Assembly (NCBI RefSeq): GCF_000970305.1
Contig: NZ_CP009517.1
Coordinates: forward strand, 2,728,001 to 2,792,000
Length of the DNA stretch: 64,000 bases
Direction of reading: 5' to 3'
Origin: Methanosarcina barkeri 3
GTDB taxonomy: Archaea > Halobacteriota > Methanosarcinia > Methanosarcinales > Methanosarcinaceae
Position 1 is the stretch's first letter. Each line of letters begins with the position of its first letter. The notes under the pieces are model-generated. The model saw only the letters and a list, made by a program, of their open reading frames with translations. It made no database searches and was not told where the DNA came from. Both the position numbers and the translations under genes were made by a program. Positions 46,195 to 55,308 of the stretch are shown in pieces.

Positions 46195-46504
46195 ATTGAC
46201 CTTTTTACCCAAATAGCTAATAATCGTAATCCAAAAACCTCATTTTATATATTTTATTTCTTAATGCTCCAAATGTTAAATCTGTAATACAGAATCGGCT
46301 GCCCATTAATTTTTGGAAGTTCTTGACTTGAATTGTAAGCAAAATCGAAAGCATCCAATTTCACTTTTAGAACTTAACGACTGTTCCGAACAAGTTTCTA
46401 AAATTCGCAAAATTTTAACATAAAATCAACCAGTGAGCAAAGCATTCCGGTTATCTTTCTTCCGGGGTGCTCTACGGTTCATGAGACATTATTCTGGGGA
46501 TAAA
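46195..46504 (+). promoter_or_regulatory. cobN promoter and structured leader (copy B)
   Basis: Homologous to copy A at 43365-43672. TATA box CATTTTATATATTTTA at about 46241-46256; predicted start near 46275, giving a leader of about 230 nt. Late in the leader are two hairpins: ATTTTA-ACA-TAAAAT (46412-46426) and AGCATTCCGG paired with CCGGGGTGCT (46441-46450 with 46462-46471, two G-U pairs). CTGGGGATAAA then leads into the ATG. The arrangement looks like a regulatory RNA. I found no match to the conserved core of cobalamin riboswitches. Confidence 0.65.
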
Positions 46505-49500
46505 ATGCGTACGGCACAAAGTAGATTATTGGTATTATGTGCAGTAATCCTTTTAATGCTAGCACAGAATGTATCGGCTGATGAAAACCATGTGAATATT
46601 ACTTTTATCTGTTATGATGGAAGTGCTCTTGCGACAGCAGAGCAGTCCAATCCATACAACTCAAGTATTAATGTAACGTATATTTCTGGGTATTCTGATT
46701 TTAGCAATGTTACTTTTGAAAACCAGGATGTAATATTCACTTATATGCTCTGGTCTCAGTTCAAAGATATCGGGGACGATCTCGAAAGTGCCCACAAAAA
46801 CGGGACTGCACTTATAGATATTTCTTCTGCAATAGATACAACATATATCAACACTTCAAGTTATGATCATATTTTTACCGGGACCAAACCATACAATTCT
46901 ACAGAAGAGAAATTCTTCTACAATATGGGCTCCAGAGGAATCCTGAAGAAAAACACTGAAAATTTCATTACATATCTAGCAAAAACATATGGAGATAAAC
47001 CTGAACTTACGAAAAACTGGGTTTATGAAGACCCTGTAGAATTCCCCGAAGCAGCAATTTACCATCCGGATGCCCGTTCTTCAACTAACGAATCTCAACC
47101 CGACTGGTTTGAAAACACAACTGACTACCTTGAATGGTACTCTAACTCAACTAACTCAAATGAATCACGACATATTTACGACAAAAGCAAGCCAACTATA
47201 GGGATATGGTTCCATGCTTCGGATTATACAGGTGACAACCTTGAGGTCATAGATGCACTCATCCGTGATCTGGAAGGAAAAGGCTGCAACGTAATTGCAG
47301 GTTTTGATACTTTCAATGATATTCATAAGTTTTACTTTGATGAGAATGGAGAGCCTCTTGTCCAGTGCGTAATTTCTCTTAAAAGCTTCCGTTTGAATTA
47401 TGATGATCCTGATAAAGGTGTACAGGAGCTTAAAGACCTTGATGTTCCCGTGCTTACCGGACTGGTTGTTACAAATCCTGCAAACTCTACCGACATAGCT
47501 GACGGTAATAGAGGTATCCCAAGTGAGGAGGTTGTATACAAGACTCTACTTCCGAGCATTGATGGAATTTTCGAGTATATTGTTGTCGGAATTGATAATT
47601 ACGATTCCGAAATCGGTGAAAGCAACTATGAACCTCTTCCCTCCCAGATTGACTGGATGGCAAACAGGTCAATTAACTGGGCGAACCTGAAGTTAGAGAA
47701 TAATAAGGATAAGAAAGTCGCTGTCATCTATTACAATTACCCTTCAGGGAAAGACAACATCGTAGCAAATTATCTTAATTCCACCCAGAGCATGTTTGAA
47801 CTCCTCAATGCAATGAATAAAAGTGGCTATGAGGTCTCCGGAATTCCGGAAAACAGCAGTAAGCTCATGGAAATGCTTCAGGCACAGGGTATAAACGTAG
47901 GTTCCTGGGCTCCCGGTGTTCTGAATGGAATGGTAGAAAACAGGACTGAGTGGGGACTGCAACTCATACCTATGGATACCTATAAAGAATGGTTTGAATC
48001 CGAAATTCCGGAAAATCTGAGATCCAATGTAACCTCTGAATGGGGAGAACCCTGGTCCGAAGACCTGCCTCAAAATAAGAGTGTTATGATCTATGAAAAT
48101 GAAACCGGAAAATATATTGTAATTCCTACGGTACGCTTCGGAAATGTCTGGCTCATGCCCCAGCCTGCCAGAGGAACAGGACAAAACAATGACACTCTTT
48201 ACCACAGCAACGTTGTACCTCCCACACACCAGTACATAGCTTTCTATCTCTGGCTACACCACGAGTTCCAGCCTGATGCACTTATTAATATGGGTACTCA
48301 CGGTACGCACGAGTGGCTTCCGGGTTCTACTTACGGCATGAACCGGACTTCAGACTGGTCTCCTCTCTTGTTGCAGGATACTCCGAATATCTATCCTTAC
48401 ATCGTTGCCAACGTGGGAGAAGGAATAACTGCGGAGTACAGGGGTAATGCCCTGATTATTGACCATCTGACTCCAACCCTTGAGCGTGGTGGGCTTTATG
48501 GAGATTTGCAAAACCTTTCAACTAATGTGGAAGGGTATTATGATCCAGGAATTTCTTCTCAGACAAAAGCAGGATACCAAAAAGCCATAGTAAACGAAAT
48601 AATAGCACTCAACCTAAGTGTTGATCTGGGAATAGATAACGTAACTACTCTTCAAAATTATAATGAAACAGAGTTTGGGAATTTTGTTAAAAATTCACTT
48701 CATGAGTATTTGGAAGATATAGGAAATGAAAATATCCCATACGGTATGCATATTCTCAGCCATGTTCCTACGACAAATAAGACAGATCCTGAAAGTGACG
48801 AACTTACCGGAATGGTAAGAGCTATGCTTGGAGGAAATTTTGAGGAAAATGTCACTGCTGCCTTCTATCCTGAATCTGCTTATCCTCTCGGAATTCCACT
48901 GAATGATACAAAAGTTACTAAACTTGTCTGGGAGGTCGTAACCAATAATACAAGCATTTCCAAGGCGCAAACTGCAGTTTATGGGAAAACTAACAGTACA
49001 GTTACACTTGATCTTGAACAGGGGCTGGATTATAAGAACAGGCTTCTTAACTGCGACGTGGAGATTGACAGAATTCTTTCAGCCCTGAGTGGAGGCTTTA
49101 TCCCACCAGGTTCGGGACTGGACCCAATTATGAACCCTGATGCAGTACCTACAGGGCGCAACTATTACAGCATAAACTCGAAGCTTTATCCTTCAGAGGC
49201 AACATGGGAAGTAGGTAAATCTCTTGCAGTCCAGTTGATTGAGGATTACTATAAAGAACATGGGGAATATCCTAAAAAAGTTTCATTTTCAAGATTCGGG
49301 GTGGAGTTCATTGCGGATCACGGGACTCTGGAAGCTGAAGTGCTTTATCTGCTCGGAGTAAAACCTGTCTGGGATGAGAACGGATATGTAACCGGAGTTG
49401 AAGCTATCCCTGAAGAAGAACTATTGCCAAATTATGATACTTCAAAGCCTGGGAGACCACGTATTGATGTTGTCTACTCAACAGCAGGAATGAGGGATGC

Positions 49501-50815
49501 TTTCCCGGATAAGATCAAAATGATAGACAGTGCCGTGAAACTTGCAAGTTCTCTTCCTGGCGTAAACTATCCCAACTACGTTAATCAAAGTTCCCTTACA
49601 CTCTATGACTCTCTGATTGCTGCAGGGTATGACAACGAGACTGCAACAAAACTCTCTACAATGCGCTGTTTTGCAGTAATGGACGGTACTTATGAGATAG
49701 GGGTCTCAGACGCTATCAGTGCAAGCGGGACATGGGAGAATGAAGAAGCTATTGCGAACGTATACCTGAACAAGATGGGATACGCTTACGGAGAAGATTT
49801 CTGGGGCATCCAGTGCAGACAACTCCTTGAGGGAAACCTCAAAAGCGTTGAAGCATCAGTACATTCGTCTTCTTCAAACCTTTACGACTCCCTTGACAAC
49901 GATGACCTTTTCCAGTACTTCGGCGGCATGAACCTGGCAACGAGGTATCTTAGCGGCAAGACTCCGGAGATGTATATTTCGGACACAAGTGACCTGGACA
50001 GAGCTCAGATGGTGGGAATGCAAGAGTACCTCAGCAAGGATCTGCGAGCCAGATATTTCAATGACAAATGGATAGAAGGAATGCAGAACTCCGGATATTC
50101 AGGCGGCAGCATGATGTCCGATTTTGTGAACAACCTTTTCGGCTGGGAGGTAAGTGATCCTGAACTTGTGGACGATACTGTCTGGCAAGATGTGTATGAA
50201 ACATATGTAAATGATCCTTCTATGAAAGAATGGTTCAAGAAGAATAACCCTAATGCTTACCAATCCGTGACAGCGAGAATGCTTGAGGCAGTCAGGCACG
50301 ACTACTGGAAACCTTCAGAGGATGTTGTCGAAAATCTTGCAAAGGAATATGAAGAATCCGTGGCAGAGAATGGAGTTTCGTGCTGTCACCATACCTGTGG
50401 AAATCCCCTGCTTCATGAGTTCGTAAGTGGAACAGTATCTGTTCCAGGCTACGCTGAGCAAATAGAAACTGCAACTAAAGCTAAAAATCTGGAGACTACA
50501 GAGGAGACCCAGAGCAGTAGTGGTAGTCATCATGACCATAATACCGGAAATGCTACCGTAGTACCGAAAACCAGCTCATCCAGCAACCAGACGTCTCAGG
50601 ATTCAAGTGGAGGATATGGTACAGATACTTCCAAACCTGAACCTGAAGTCAAGAAATCCGCAGATACTGATTATGTTGAAGGGTATGAGATGCAGAAGGA
50701 TTCTGCCGAAAAACCTGAGAATAATGGGGTCTCATTTTCAGGCTCCGATATCTTCGGAATTCTCTTTGTGGTGGTAGCCGCCGGTGGAATTTACCTGGGT
50801 ATTCGGAAGAAATAA
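46505..50815 (+). CDS. Secreted, membrane-anchored CobN-like chelatase subunit
   Basis: 1436 residues from the ATG at 46505, chosen because a signal peptide follows at once (RTAQSRLLVLCAVILLMLAQNVSA) and the frame upstream is part of the leader. The body is homologous to CobN/BchH, the large tetrapyrrole-binding subunit of metal chelatases: YLWLHHEFQPDALINMGTHGTHEWLPG (about residue 580-607), PYIVANVGEGITAEYRGNALIIDHLTPTL, and CCHHTCGNPLLHEFVSG near 1292. A linker with SGSHHDHN and many Ser/Thr leads to a C-terminal membrane helix (about 1409-1433) and RKK. So the chelatase-like body lies outside the cell, away from ATP and from CobS/CobT-type partners. Binding and delivery of corrinoids, other tetrapyrroles or cobalt is a better guess than metal insertion. 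It ends in a strong terminator. Confidence 0.88.
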   Translation: MRTAQSRLLVLCAVILLMLAQNVSADENHVNITFICYDGSALATAEQSNPYNSSINVTYISGYSDFSNVTFENQDVIFTYMLWSQFKDIGDDLESAHKNGTALIDISSAIDTTYINTSSYDHIFTGTKPYNSTEEKFFYNMGSRGILKKNTENFITYLAKTYGDKPELTKNWVYEDPVEFPEAAIYHPDARSSTNESQPDWFENTTDYLEWYSNSTNSNESRHIYDKSKPTIGIWFHASDYTGDNLEVIDALIRDLEGKGCNVIAGFDTFNDIHKFYFDENGEPLVQCVISLKSFRLNYDDPDKGVQELKDLDVPVLTGLVVTNPANSTDIADGNRGIPSEEVVYKTLLPSIDGIFEYIVVGIDNYDSEIGESNYEPLPSQIDWMANRSINWANLKLENNKDKKVAVIYYNYPSGKDNIVANYLNSTQSMFELLNAMNKSGYEVSGIPENSSKLMEMLQAQGINVGSWAPGVLNGMVENRTEWGLQLIPMDTYKEWFESEIPENLRSNVTSEWGEPWSEDLPQNKSVMIYENETGKYIVIPTVRFGNVWLMPQPARGTGQNNDTLYHSNVVPPTHQYIAFYLWLHHEFQPDALINMGTHGTHEWLPGSTYGMNRTSDWSPLLLQDTPNIYPYIVANVGEGITAEYRGNALIIDHLTPTLERGGLYGDLQNLSTNVEGYYDPGISSQTKAGYQKAIVNEIIALNLSVDLGIDNVTTLQNYNETEFGNFVKNSLHEYLEDIGNENIPYGMHILSHVPTTNKTDPESDELTGMVRAMLGGNFEENVTAAFYPESAYPLGIPLNDTKVTKLVWEVVTNNTSISKAQTAVYGKTNSTVTLDLEQGLDYKNRLLNCDVEIDRILSALSGGFIPPGSGLDPIMNPDAVPTGRNYYSINSKLYPSEATWEVGKSLAVQLIEDYYKEHGEYPKKVSFSRFGVEFIADHGTLEAEVLYLLGVKPVWDENGYVTGVEAIPEEELLPNYDTSKPGRPRIDVVYSTAGMRDAFPDKIKMIDSAVKLASSLPGVNYPNYVNQSSLTLYDSLIAAGYDNETATKLSTMRCFAVMDGTYEIGVSDAISASGTWENEEAIANVYLNKMGYAYGEDFWGIQCRQLLEGNLKSVEASVHSSSSNLYDSLDNDDLFQYFGGMNLATRYLSGKTPEMYISDTSDLDRAQMVGMQEYLSKDLRARYFNDKWIEGMQNSGYSGGSMMSDFVNNLFGWEVSDPELVDDTVWQDVYETYVNDPSMKEWFKKNNPNAYQSVTARMLEAVRHDYWKPSEDVVENLAKEYEESVAENGVSCCHHTCGNPLLHEFVSGTVSVPGYAEQIETATKAKNLETTEETQSSSGSHHDHNTGNATVVPKTSSSSNQTSQDSSGGYGTDTSKPEPEVKKSADTDYVEGYEMQKDSAEKPENNGVSFSGSDIFGILFVVVAAGGIYLGIRKK

Positions 50816-50860
50816 ATGGAAAAAAGTAACCAAATAAACAGAAGAAAGTAATAAAATTCG

Positions 50861-50892
50861 AAAAGGGTTAAACCCTTTTTCTTTTTTCTTAA
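50861..50892 (+). terminator. cobN terminator
   Basis: AAAAGGGTT-A-AACCCTTTT at 50861-50879 is a perfect 9-bp inverted repeat followed by TTTCTTTTTTCTT. It lies 46 bp after the cobN stop, between convergent genes, and may serve both. Confidence 0.7.
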
Positions 50893-50942
50893 AAAGGGTT
50901 TTCACTTTTTGATTTTGACTTCAGCACTAATTCTGTTCTTTT

Positions 50943-51377
50943 TCAGTCCGTTGTTTCATTGTCAACTTGTTCAGTCTCTTTTATGTAAGGTTTAATATCA
51001 AGCACGGGTGTTCCATTAATTGCATCAAGCCCTCTTACATGAAGCACATTATCCTCCACGTTAAGCAGCTCTACAATGGTAAGCCCTATCCCGTTAGGGC
51101 GGTAAGGGCTTCGGCTGGCAAAGATTCCGGAAATTTCTCCGTCATAACGACGGCGGTGGATGAGCTTGTATCCTTTCGATTTGCTGAAGTAAAACAGGAT
51201 GTACAGTTTTTCAAAGTCTTCAATTCTGTAAAGCCCATCGGTAAACTCCTGCATGAGGACTATTTTTGAAACTTTACTATATACTTCTTCATTATATACC
51301 GGCTCAAGATAGTCATTTTCAACGTAGCCTACAGGAACCATTTCAATTCTTTCGGAAACCTCAGGATTTTCATTCAT
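50943..51377 (-). CDS. TrmO-family tRNA (N6-threonylcarbamoyladenosine) methyltransferase
   Basis: SAM-dependent enzyme of the TrmO/YaeB/VirR family, which methylates t6A37 of tRNA-Thr in bacteria. 144 residues from the ATG at 51377; the single-domain archaeal form lacks the C-terminal extension of the E. coli enzyme. Motifs: VPVGYVENDY at the start, FASRSPYRPNGIGLTIVELL (about 90-109) and LDAINGTPVLDIKPYI (about 119-134). Its start overlaps the stop of the FmdE-type gene by 8 nt, so both are translated together. Confidence 0.92.
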   Translation of the reverse strand: MNENPEVSERIEMVPVGYVENDYLEPVYNEEVYSKVSKIVLMQEFTDGLYRIEDFEKLYILFYFSKSKGYKLIHRRRYDGEISGIFASRSPYRPNGIGLTIVELLNVEDNVLHVRGLDAINGTPVLDIKPYIKETEQVDNETTD

Positions 51378-51954
51378 CTTCTGCCTCAAAACACGGAATG
51401 CAAACCATCTTTCCGTTTTTAATCCTACCCAGAGGTTCCATGAAACCTTCCCCGCATTTGCTGCAGACCAGGGTAGGATAAATTATGGCTTTTTCCGGCG
51501 GCTCGGCTTCAACTTCCCTTACCCAAAAAAGCTCTTCTTCGGGCATTTCCAGTATTCTTTGGCTTTTTGCGTCATGGGAAGCCTGAAATTCTTTCTTCTC
51601 TTCAAGGCTTGCAGTGCCTGCCCTTAATTTTGCGAAGAGTGCAGTATGCTTTTCGTCAGGGGGGAGAGCATTGGGTTTCAGGGAAATCCTCAGAGCTTTG
51701 TTATCGCCTCTTTTGAAGTACGTGTAAACATGTTTTCCGTGGTCCTTGAAAATTAGATTCCCTTTCCCACAGGTGCATCCGTTTATTGCCTGAATGGCAT
51801 CTACGGCACAGGACCTGTTTTCTGCAATTGCGACCAGTTCTTCATCTTTGCTGCGATCTTTGAAGCGGTTGGCAGCAAGCGTTGCTACTCTATAGCCGAT
51901 AGAAAGTCCTGGACATACGTGCCCATGAAACTGTACTGCAGTATCGAAATCCAA
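51370..51954 (-). CDS. FmdE-family protein
   Basis: 194 residues of the FmdE type (named for formylmethanofuran dehydrogenase subunit E, though most members are not proven subunits). The N-terminal domain has FHGHVCPGLSIGYRV (His/Cys metal-binding site) and AINGCTCGKGNLIF; a C-terminal zinc ribbon follows with CSKCGEGF and CIPC. The start is a TTG preceded by AGGAGT at 8 nt. It is likely a metal-binding protein, possibly linked to molybdenum/tungsten or formylmethanofuran metabolism; no fmd/fwd operon is nearby. Confidence 0.88.
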   Translation of the reverse strand: MDFDTAVQFHGHVCPGLSIGYRVATLAANRFKDRSKDEELVAIAENRSCAVDAIQAINGCTCGKGNLIFKDHGKHVYTYFKRGDNKALRISLKPNALPPDEKHTALFAKLRAGTASLEEKKEFQASHDAKSQRILEMPEEELFWVREVEAEPPEKAIIYPTLVCSKCGEGFMEPLGRIKNGKMVCIPCFEAEDE

Positions 51955-53281
51955 GTTTTTGACTCCTGGTTTTTTAGCTCCTAATTATACCAATTTTTAC
52001 ATTGGGCCTTCATGTTAGAAATGATTAACTTTAATGAAATAATTCCATATTATTTAGGTGTTATTTATAGATTTTTTATTGATAAATATTACAGAAAAAG
52101 TATCTCGTAATAAGAGCAGGTGTGCTTTCGAGATTTAAGAAATAAGAATGTTCGCTTTTTACACTATTTCTGAGGTTTTACTCTTGAAATAACAAAAACA
52201 CTGAACCCTGGTTTAAGCATTGATGTTTGATATTTATTTAAATCTGTATGAAAAATAAAGATCAGGTTTAAGGCAACTAACTAAGATTTATAAACAGGAC
52301 TCCGCTCACTTTATATAACATGAATTTAGAGTAGTCAACCTCATCCAGAGCATGCCATGAAAAATGGTTTAGGTAAAATCTGTTCTACATAACTCCAGAA
52401 ATAACCATTATAATTGGGAGCCTTATTTGCCACCTCTGATAGGCTCCCAATTGCGTGATTCAACCCCTACGATTAAGAGAAAAACCCCTTAACTCTTAAT
52501 CGTTGACTTTCTCTTTATGTTATAGAGGTATATAACCTATACGACTTTGAAATTTGCGTCGCGTTAAATTATTTAGCCGCCTCAAAATCATAACCATGAG
52601 ACTTAATGGCTGGCTCAAAGATTAGACATATTTTTAACATGTTGGAGATTATAAAAGTGATTAAATTGCTTTAAAAGTAAAAAATAGATCATATTTGTTT
52701 ATTTGATTAAATAATTATATATAACGTATATAGAATAGTATTTTCAGGTGAAAATAGATACGAAGTCTGGTTACAGGCACTAATTCATGATATATATATT
52801 TTATAACTTAACATTCAATACAATTTTTTTCTCCATATTGCATATATTATAAATAATAATTATATGTTGAAAATTTATAGCGACTTTTCACTAGACCAGA
52901 TTACAATACTAATTTCTCTTAGAAAACTAATAGTCTAGTACTGCGATTCTCAAATATATTTGGAAAACTTAACTTTAGAATTAATTCGCATATCACGAAT
53001 ATTCTAAGAAATAAGGAATTGATTTTGGAATTGATTTTAGAATTAACGTTGTAATTAATTTTAGAATTGACGTTGTAATTGATTTTGGAATTGAAGCACT
53101 AGGGACGAATAAACATTTATTTTCATATTAGACTTTGAGTGTCAGATTTTGAGTGTCAGGTTCCTTTAACAATTGAGGTTTTCAGGAGATGCGCAGTTGA
53201 AAAGTGAGAACGTTTAAAAAATGAAGAACACTTGAAAAATGGGGAAGATATTTATCAAATATCTGTATATACAATAAAAAC
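51955..53281. other. Intergenic region with a putative small RNA
   Basis: 1.3 kb without a protein gene. It contains the double-hairpin element at about 52340-52522, listed separately. At 53025-53095, TTGATTTTAGAATTGACGTTGTAA-like copies form a loose direct repeat. The remainder is AT-rich. Confidence 0.5.
52340..52522 (+). ncRNA. Putative structured small RNA
   Basis: Two perfect 11-bp hairpins follow each other: ATTGGGAGCCT/AGGCTCCCAAT (52413-52423 with 52441-52451) and ACGATTAAGAG/CTCTTAATCGT (52469-52479 with 52493-52503), then a T-rich run. A TATA box TTATATAAC at 52311-52319 predicts a start near 52340. The loop of the second hairpin holds ACCCCTTA, which could pair with purine-rich ribosome binding sites. 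No open frame is present. Boundaries and strand are inferred from the TATA box; I cannot name it as a known archaeal sRNA. Confidence 0.5.
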
Positions 53282-54073
53282 ATGAACAGCCCACTTCTCG
53301 AATTGATATTCCTTTCCGAAAAAAGGAAAGAACTCCTTTTATTTTTGAAGGATGGGCCCAAAACAATTTCAGAGATTAAAGAAAAACTGAATGTAGGTCT
53401 GGTGGCTATTCTCCCTCAACTAAAAAAGCTGAGAGAAAACTCCTTGATTTTAAAGACAGGTGATACCTACAGTCTGGCTCCTCTTGGGATAGCAATAACT
53501 AGTAGAATGAAACCAATGATAGATGTATTAAATGTATTCGGAAGCAAATATGAGTATTGGGCAACCCACGCAGTTGAATCCATACCCGATCCTTTGCGTG
53601 AAAGGATAGGAGAGCTGGCTAGCTGCACCTTTTCCGAACCTCCTGACAGGACACATCTCTTTGAACCTCATAGAGAATTTGTGGAAAACCTTATGAAATC
53701 AAAAAAAATAAGTGGTATTGCCTCGATATTTCATCCTCTTTACCCATCTCTTTTCCTTTCCTTTGCAAAAAATGGAGTTGATGTTTCTCTTCTTGTAACC
53801 CGTCCGATTTATGAAAGATTGAATAAAGAGTACAGAGCAGAAATGAATGAGTTTCTTAAGTTCAAGAACGCCAGTTTCTACGTTTACGATAAGAAAATAG
53901 AACTCGCCTATGCAGTTACTGATATATTCCTTTCCCTTACCCTACCTTTTTCGGACGGCACCTACGACCATAAAGAAGATGTCCTGTGCTTTGACTCGCA
54001 GGCTATTAAGTGGGGAGAAGATCTTTTTGCTTATTATAGAAAGATCTCGGACAAAATAACCGAAATGAACTGA
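53282..54073 (+). CDS. Winged-helix regulator, FilR1/Msr type
   Basis: 263 residues. N-terminal winged helix (about 10-75; KELLLFLKDGPKTISEIKEKLNVGLVAILPQLKKLRENSLI), then the FilR1 (formerly DUF1724) sensor domain (about 85-260), as in the Msr regulators of methyltransferase genes in Methanosarcina. The ATG follows a TATA-like TGTATATACAAT by only about 8-20 bp, so the leader is very short or the true TATA is just upstream. No methyltransferase gene is in the window, so the target is unknown; the effector may be a methylated compound. Confidence 0.85.
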   Translation: MNSPLLELIFLSEKRKELLLFLKDGPKTISEIKEKLNVGLVAILPQLKKLRENSLILKTGDTYSLAPLGIAITSRMKPMIDVLNVFGSKYEYWATHAVESIPDPLRERIGELASCTFSEPPDRTHLFEPHREFVENLMKSKKISGIASIFHPLYPSLFLSFAKNGVDVSLLVTRPIYERLNKEYRAEMNEFLKFKNASFYVYDKKIELAYAVTDIFLSLTLPFSDGTYDHKEDVLCFDSQAIKWGEDLFAYYRKISDKITEMN

Positions 54074-54151
54074 AATCTAAACTCCGTCAAGAACAGCTCC
54101 TGTAACAGCCGGAAGATAATTATAAATTGAACCCTCGCCATCCCATATACT

Positions 54152-55075
54152 ATGCAAAAAGTTCAGGAAACCGCAGAAAAAATACGGAATATGGAAATTC
54201 GGGGAGCAGGCAGGATTGCAAAAGCTGCTGCTGAAGCTATAAGGGACTATGCAGCAGGACTGGACGTAGCTTCAATGGAAGAATTTAGTGCCAGAATAAG
54301 GGAAGTCTCGAATTTTCTCATAAGTACCCGCCCAACAGCCGTTTCCCTCCCAAATGCCGTAAAACTCTCATCAAAATATTCTTCAGCAAACGTGGAGGAA
54401 GCAAGGCAGGAGATCATTGAAAACGCAAACCTCTTTATCGAGAGAGCGGACAAGGCTCTGGAAAAAATAGGAAAAATCGGGTCAAGAAGAATCCAGGACG
54501 GAGATGTTATTATGACCCATTGCAATTCCCATGCTGCTCTTTCTATCATCACCACAGCCTTTGAAAACGGAAAGGATATCTCCATAATTTCTACCGAAAG
54601 CCGCCCAAGGTGTCAGGGCTTATTGACAATCCGTCACCTTAATAATTTTGGAATTCCCACAACCCTGATTGTAGATTCTGCGGTGCGCTACTACATGAAA
54701 GATGTGGATAAGGTTATTGTTGGAGCTGATGCTATAGCAGCTAACGGTGCGCTGGTAAACAAAATCGGAACCTCACAGCTTGCACTTGCCGCCCATGAGG
54801 CCAGAAAAAGCTTTATGGTCGCAGCTGAAACTTTCAAATTTAGCCCGAGCACGATTGTCGGAAATCCGATAGAAATCGAAGAAAGAGCTGTAGATGAAAT
54901 AGTGGATCTGGCAGTTATTTCAGAGCTTTCTCACGTGCAGGTAAGAAATCCGGCTTTTGACTTCACTCCTGCCGAATATATAGATATGATTGTAACCGAT
55001 ATAGGAATCATCCCGCCTGCAATGGCTTACACCGTTATAAAAGAACATCTTGGATGGGAACTTGGTGAAATCTAG
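54152..55075 (+). CDS. Ribose-1,5-bisphosphate isomerase
   Basis: Converts ribose 1,5-bisphosphate to ribulose 1,5-bisphosphate in the archaeal AMP degradation pathway that feeds type III RuBisCO. The 307-residue protein has the eIF2B-alpha/MtnA-like fold: N-terminal helices with MEIRGAGRIAKAAAEA, then DVIMTHCNSHAAL, STESRPRCQGLLTIRHL, VDSAVRYYMKDVDKVIVGADAIAANGALVNKIGTSQLALAAHEA and VAAETFKFSP, including the conserved Cys and Asp of the active site. A TATA box ATTATAAAT lies about 24 bp before the ATG and no ribosome binding site is visible, so the message is probably leaderless. It resembles eIF2B/MtnA but the motifs favour the isomerase. Confidence 0.92.
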   Translation: MQKVQETAEKIRNMEIRGAGRIAKAAAEAIRDYAAGLDVASMEEFSARIREVSNFLISTRPTAVSLPNAVKLSSKYSSANVEEARQEIIENANLFIERADKALEKIGKIGSRRIQDGDVIMTHCNSHAALSIITTAFENGKDISIISTESRPRCQGLLTIRHLNNFGIPTTLIVDSAVRYYMKDVDKVIVGADAIAANGALVNKIGTSQLALAAHEARKSFMVAAETFKFSPSTIVGNPIEIEERAVDEIVDLAVISELSHVQVRNPAFDFTPAEYIDMIVTDIGIIPPAMAYTVIKEHLGWELGEI

Positions 55076-55308
55076 GACGTATGAAGGTTAGTTATATAAA
55101 TAAATGGGAGGAAAATGATAATTAAATGGGAGAGAAAATGATTATCAGGCTTTACTTTTTAATCTAATCCTTTTTTTAGTTTTTAATCTAATCCTTCTTC
55201 TATTTTTGTTTTATCTGATTATAAAATCAAAATTGTATATATGAATACAAATTCAAGTCAAAATCCATGCAAGTTGAGTACTACACTAAACAACAAGAAG
55301 GAAAAAAC

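Noticed and set aside
46195-46504. Classical cobalamin riboswitch before cobN
   Set aside because: I did not find the conserved B12-box-type core; the leader is structured but does not match that class by eye.
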